Origin: Hofstenia miamia
Taxonomy: Eukaryota; Xenacoelomorpha; Acoela; Hofsteniidae
NCBI GenBank assembly: GCA_900660155.1
Contig: CABFPE010000094.1
Location: forward strand, 865,677-929,676
Reading direction: 5' to 3'
DNA: 64,000 bases
Each line of letters opens with the position of its first letter. The first letter of the stretch is position 1. Both the position numbers and the translations under genes were made by a program. The notes beneath the pieces are model-generated. The model was not told the DNA's origin. It saw only the letters and a program-made list of their open reading frames with translations, and ran no database searches. Below are positions 59,585-64,000 of this stretch, piece after piece.

Positions 59585-62500
59585 CTAGACATTATTTCCG
59601 TGTTTCAATGGGAATTTTATTTGCCTTAATGCCGCCAGCTTAAATTCTGTGTTAGTCAGAGGGTAAGCGAAAAAATTAACCGCAACATTTATCATTACAA
59701 ATAGTGTAGAAATTTTTTGATATATACTGTCTAGTTCCCAAATAGGACGTTTTAATATATTGACAAGAACCATGAAGTGAAACTGGTTAGGAAACGTTGT
59801 TATGATGAATATGAACGTAACGATGAAAAGCATTCGGGTGATCTTGGACTTAGCTTTGGTCATGACTGCGGACTTGTGAATTATACCTAAAAAACTATCA
59901 AAATACATAAAACTATTATATAGTCTAGTAATTGAAAATGGGTTGAAGTTATAATTAATGCAGAATTATATGTTCAGTAAAATAGTAATTTGATTTATAA
60001 AATTGCAATATTTGCTTAGGTTAAATCTTAAATCAAACTTTAGAAAATCAATTTACAAAATACATAAATTTATTTTAAATAAAGTTGATTAGCTGAACAT
60101 TTTTTCACAACCAACAATATTATAATGTAAGAATCTGAGAAATTAAATCTTTTAATAATATAACAAGAAATTTTTTTTTGAACATGATTAAAAAAATTTC
60201 ATGATCATTGATAATTGGGTAATTGCACTATGTATTAAACAATTACAAATTGAAACAATAAATTGAAAAATAGGATTTAAATTGTTGCAATATAAATTAC
60301 AAACAGCAATGAATCATATATTTCAAATAAGTTACTAATTTTTCTTTCGCATTTGTTTAATTTATTCCAAATCTGCTGAAATTAATTAATTATGCCTAAT
60401 TCATGTTGCTGTGATTTAATTTTAACCATAAATAATTAGCATTATTTAAATATCTATTAATTCTTTTTTAGCTTGAGCAATGTGCAAAAAAAATAAATGC
60501 GAGTAAATTAATTATTAATCCACTCAATAGAAAAAATGACTTACTAAATGATATATTATATATTTGCAGGTCAAATATCATGGAAATATTGTGAAAAATT
60601 TAAGAATTCTTTTATACAAATAGCAAGCTTTCTATAAATAATTGAACTGTTTGTTGTTTAATATACAAAATATTAATGAGCCCTAAGCAAGAACAATTTA
60701 AGAAAATAAATGCCTTTTCAAAAATCATAGGAAATACACAATGACAAACTTAATCCTTTTCGAAAAGTTTCAGTTTTGTCATGAAAATTCTTAGCAAGAG
60801 TTTGCCATGAATAATTTTAAATATTTGTCTACGAAAGAATATTGAAATTAAAATTTTGAATAAAAATTGAAAAATAAATTGAATTACATGAATTCTGTAT
60901 CTTTTACATAAAATGCAAACAAATTTAGAAATGAAGTAAGCAAAGTAACTATTTGACTTTACATTTGCTATTAAGATATTACTCTTATTAAACTAAGTAA
61001 TAAGCTACCTGAAGTTGATCTCTTGTATATAGCTAAAGATAACTTTAAAGCAATGATTAGATAACTAGCGATTGGAAAGCTAAGTTGCAAAATTACATAG
61101 TCAGCTGTACAAAGAAATCCATAATAAACTGATATAGTATTGGTGTATTCTTGTAGGCATATCCCCTCAATAACTGAAATAGAAGCGTATTCATTTGTCA
61201 AAAACAGCATAAAACTGTATATCCAAGGTGCGGCGGACAAAATGTAGCAAGCTCTTTTTCCAAACTTCTGCTGATAAAAAACTGGGTAAATTACTGCAAA
61301 AAATCGTTCGACTGCGATTGTTGTGATTATAAGAGCAGAATTTCTCAAAGCCTAAAATTAGCCTTGTTAATGTGGGATAATTTACTATTGAATGGGATAT
61401 GCTATGCTTTGGGCTTGAATTTAAACTATGTCCTAAAAAATAGATATTTCCAATGTAGTGGGTTTGATTAGCAATAAGCTGTCACAATTTTAAATAGAAA
61501 TAAAGATTTGGAAACTTTTAAACTGGTGCTCAACATACTCATTTGAAAAAAAAGAATGGAAAATAATATTTGTAATATTTCCAATAATTAAATAATATGA
61601 TTTTAAAATACGCTATTTCTTCTCAATTAATGAATTTATAATTTTAAATAATATTTAATTCGATGAGAAGCTATTTCGTTCGAAAAATGTGGCTATTGGG
61701 TTTAACGAATCACAAATAATTTATAGTTCATCTTAGAATTGATAAAAACATATTTACTATTGATTTATTGCATTAAGTCTTAAGTTATTTAAACGAGTAA
61801 ATATAAATAAATAAGCATGAAAATATAGCATAAATTCAAAAAAAATGTACTTGATATATTAAATATGGTCCATGCAAAGATATACTTAGTGGTCCTATGG
61901 TTTTCATAATTATGTAAATTTTTCTATATATTTAAAAATCATTCAAGCATATTTGTTCAACCCTCTGAACCTATTTACAAATATATTTGTAAACAAAATT
62001 TATTATGTGTAGAGAAAACAGATATTCTTCGAATATGGTTTTGAATTGACGAACCATTTAGAATTTTGATTTGATATTTATGGATAGTCAAGTCATCCAT
62101 ATACACAAAACTTAGCAAAAACTTTTACTCTAATTTGTATTAAAATTTTAAGGTTGCCTATTGGTTATGTGAAGAACGAAGCTGTCAAGAAAAAATGGAG
62201 TTGAGATAATATTTCAATGAAATATGAGTAAAATTGTGTTGTTATAAAGTTAGTCTAATATCTTTGTTGTTATTAAATTAAACAATATTTTTAATTTTTA
62301 AAATATGTTGAGCAAAGAATGAAACTGTATTAATTACATTACGGTATTATGTTTACCAATGTATCGAATGAATGAAAAGCTATATTTTGCATATCAATTC
62401 AATGAAATTGTTAGCTTAATAACAAACTAGTCGAAAATACTTGCTGTAAACTGAAGATTTTGAGACTTAAGTGAGCAAACGATTCTGCCCCAAACAGGGT

Positions 62501-62753
62501 TGTTTGGCACTGCGCCACTGAAACTTCTTAAACTTGGTGAAAGTATTGTAATTGACATAAGCAAGGAAGCAAGGCAATCGCTGAGTGCCAGATTTGTCAT
62601 CATTACATAATAATTGCTGCCCCTACCTTTGCAAATATTAATGACATGTACAATAAAAACATTAGAAAATACACCAAATATGCTGATTACTGTCATTGAC
62701 CATTGAATTGTGTAATCTATGAGCAAAGGTTGCATCAACTGAGTTTCGTTCAT
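59585..62753 (-). CDS. Class A (rhodopsin-like) GPCR 2, three exons, 317 aa
   Basis: Paralogue of GPCR 1, on the opposite strand. The exons are 62753-62445, 61351-61009 and 59886-59585, with exactly the same lengths (309, 343, 302 nt) and phases. About three quarters of the exon 1 residues are identical. It keeps NLALSD, the TM3 Cys (IVCSLKSQ), VERFFAVIYP, APWIYS, ICLQEY, ITTFPNQF and NFFAYPLTNTEFK, so the unusual TM6 and TM7 motifs are shared. Intron 1 has a GC donor (ACA|GCAAGT), and intron 2 is GT-AG (TCAG|GTAGC to TTTTAG|GTA). An in-frame ATG 57 nt upstream (62810) would add 19 residues, but MNETQ at 62753 matches the paralogue. No breaks are seen, so both genes look functional. Confidence 0.9.
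62439..62444 (-). other. Non-canonical GC splice donor of GPCR 2 intron 1
   Basis: The exon ends CAGTTTACA and the intron begins GCAAGT. The paralogue has GTAGGT at the homologous place. GC donors normally have a strong match elsewhere (A at +3, AGT after), as here. Confidence 0.7.
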
Positions 62754-62815
62754 CTCTGAAATATTTGAGAATTTCAAAATGCAAAGATTTATAAATTGAA
62801 TTTCCAACACTAGTG

Positions 62816-62820
62816 ATTGG
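62816..62820 (-). promoter_or_regulatory. CCAAT box upstream of GPCR 2
   Basis: AAAAGCAGCCAATCA on the minus strand, 63-67 bp before the ATG, is shared with GPCR 1. Confidence 0.55.
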
Positions 62821-62829
62821 CTGCTTTTA

Positions 62830-64000
62830 TGCCTATGAATATTTGTTTTTATAAGTAAATCTTTTTAATAATAATTTTACGTCACTGAATTCCCTGAAAA
62901 ATGCATAAATATTTTTATTAGCATGGCATATACAATTATTGAATAAAATACTTAAGGTTAAAATGTTATTTTAAAAAACTAAGTCCCATTCATCAAACTA
63001 TTACTTTTGTGAAATTCTAATTTCTCAAAAATACCATTACCCAGCAAAACTTAGTTGCTAATAACTTCGAGGAACTTTTGGTCACAAATTTTAGCCAGTT
63101 CACTTATTTTTTAAGTCTTGACAAATTATCAAGCAGTGTTGTGATTTCTAATCCTGTTACTTTGGTGTAAATTTTAAGTTTGGAATACAATTAATTTCTA
63201 TTTTCTAAATATGTGATTGTGTAAATTTTCGTTCAACTAATTGAAAAAGGCGCCAGAAACTATGAAAGTTGAATGAAATTTCATGTGCATAAGAACGAAG
63301 TAAACATAATTTCAACAAATGTTTATGCTGCAAGTAATGTGAACTCATTACGTACTTTATTTTCTAGTGATTGACAGAGGTGCCAATTAATGTATGGTGC
63401 CATAGCATTATGTAGTGCATTATCAATAACATAATGGTATGACATGTTAGAAAAAAAATTATGTCCACTATCAATGGGAAGCCTAGAGATATGGCCATAA
63501 TAGAAATTCATGAATTTATTGTTACATATATAATAATTGCATGGGTACATTTATATTAGAACATTGTTTTGAAGAAGAAAGAAGTTTTGATAAGATAACA
63601 AAAGTTTAGTAAGCAGTTTCAGCAGAATGTAAGCAAATACTAACAGTGAAGTTGTTGCCTTGTTGGCTATTTATATTATTGGATTGCAAACAAATACCGG
63701 AAATTATTTTTTTTCACAATTTTGAAATTTGTGTTGAATTGGAAAGCAAAAGCGCAATTAGTGTATATTATATTTGTTTCTGAATGTCTCAAAATCTTCT
63801 GCAAATTTCATTATCATTCACTATATTTTACATAAAGACAATTATAGACATAATTTATGGCTATGAACTTTGCCCTGCCTTGCCATATAGTGCCATACCA
63901 TAAAAGGCATTTAAAAGAAAATCTTCATAAAACCTTGATACTTCCCATTCTCTGTTATTGCAGTTATGTTTACTGCTTTTCAAGAACTGGTATGAAAAAA
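62830..64000. other. No gene recognised upstream of GPCR 2
   Basis: AT-rich sequence. The 75-codon minus-strand frame at 63323-63550 matches nothing I know. Confidence 0.5.

Overview
This window is an AT-rich, gene-poor stretch of an invertebrate animal genome. The evidence is intron-split class A GPCR genes, CR1/L2-type and L1/Tx1-type LINEs, Penelope-like elements (PLEs) with GIY-YIG endonucleases, Tc1 and hAT DNA transposons, and a Tnp2/DUF4218-type transposase. The mix and composition would suit a cnidarian such as a Hydra-like animal, but I cannot fix the taxon by eye. Single N characters at 30558, 31679, 37070 and 44669 mark draft contig joins, and two of the surrounding duplications look like assembly artefacts.

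Layout. 1-6.0 kb: a CRE/CCAAT repeat, and the remains of a repetitive multi-copy protein family (3.65-4.9 kb). 6.0-9.5 kb (minus): a nearly full-length CR1/L2-type LINE with a PHD-finger ORF1, an endonuclease and an RT. ORF1 and the endonuclease share one frame, separated by a single TGA followed by CTA. 9.5-13.8 kb: two more LINE fragments. 14.3-19.2 kb: an L1/Tx1-like LINE broken by a Tc1 transposon (TA duplication) and by a second 1.6-kb insertion flanked by TTTATGTA, which holds a hAT-type MITE. 21.8-28.3 kb: an extreme CpG desert holding old LTR-retroelement remains. 29.5-35.9 kb: three PLEs, a Tc1 fragment, a SINE-like repeat and contig-join duplications. 36.4-38.7 kb: Tnp2-type transposon remains, partly duplicated. 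39.1-42.8 kb (plus) and 59.6-62.8 kb (minus): two convergent GPCR paralogues with identical exon lengths. Between them: a MITE, a LINE fragment and a second CpG-poor block (49.4-57.7 kb) with tandem repeats, a second LTR, a second SINE-like copy and unidentified coding-like debris.

The only convincing host genes are the two GPCRs. Each has three exons (309, 343 and 302 nt, 317 aa), and they share a CCAAT box about 65 bp upstream of the ATG. One paralogue uses a GC-AG intron where the other uses GT-AG. The most unusual whole-window signal is the near-total loss of CpG in two blocks next to CpG-normal sequence. Repeat pairs with one copy outside a block show CpG replaced by TpG or CpA in the inside copy, as expected from methylation-driven decay.
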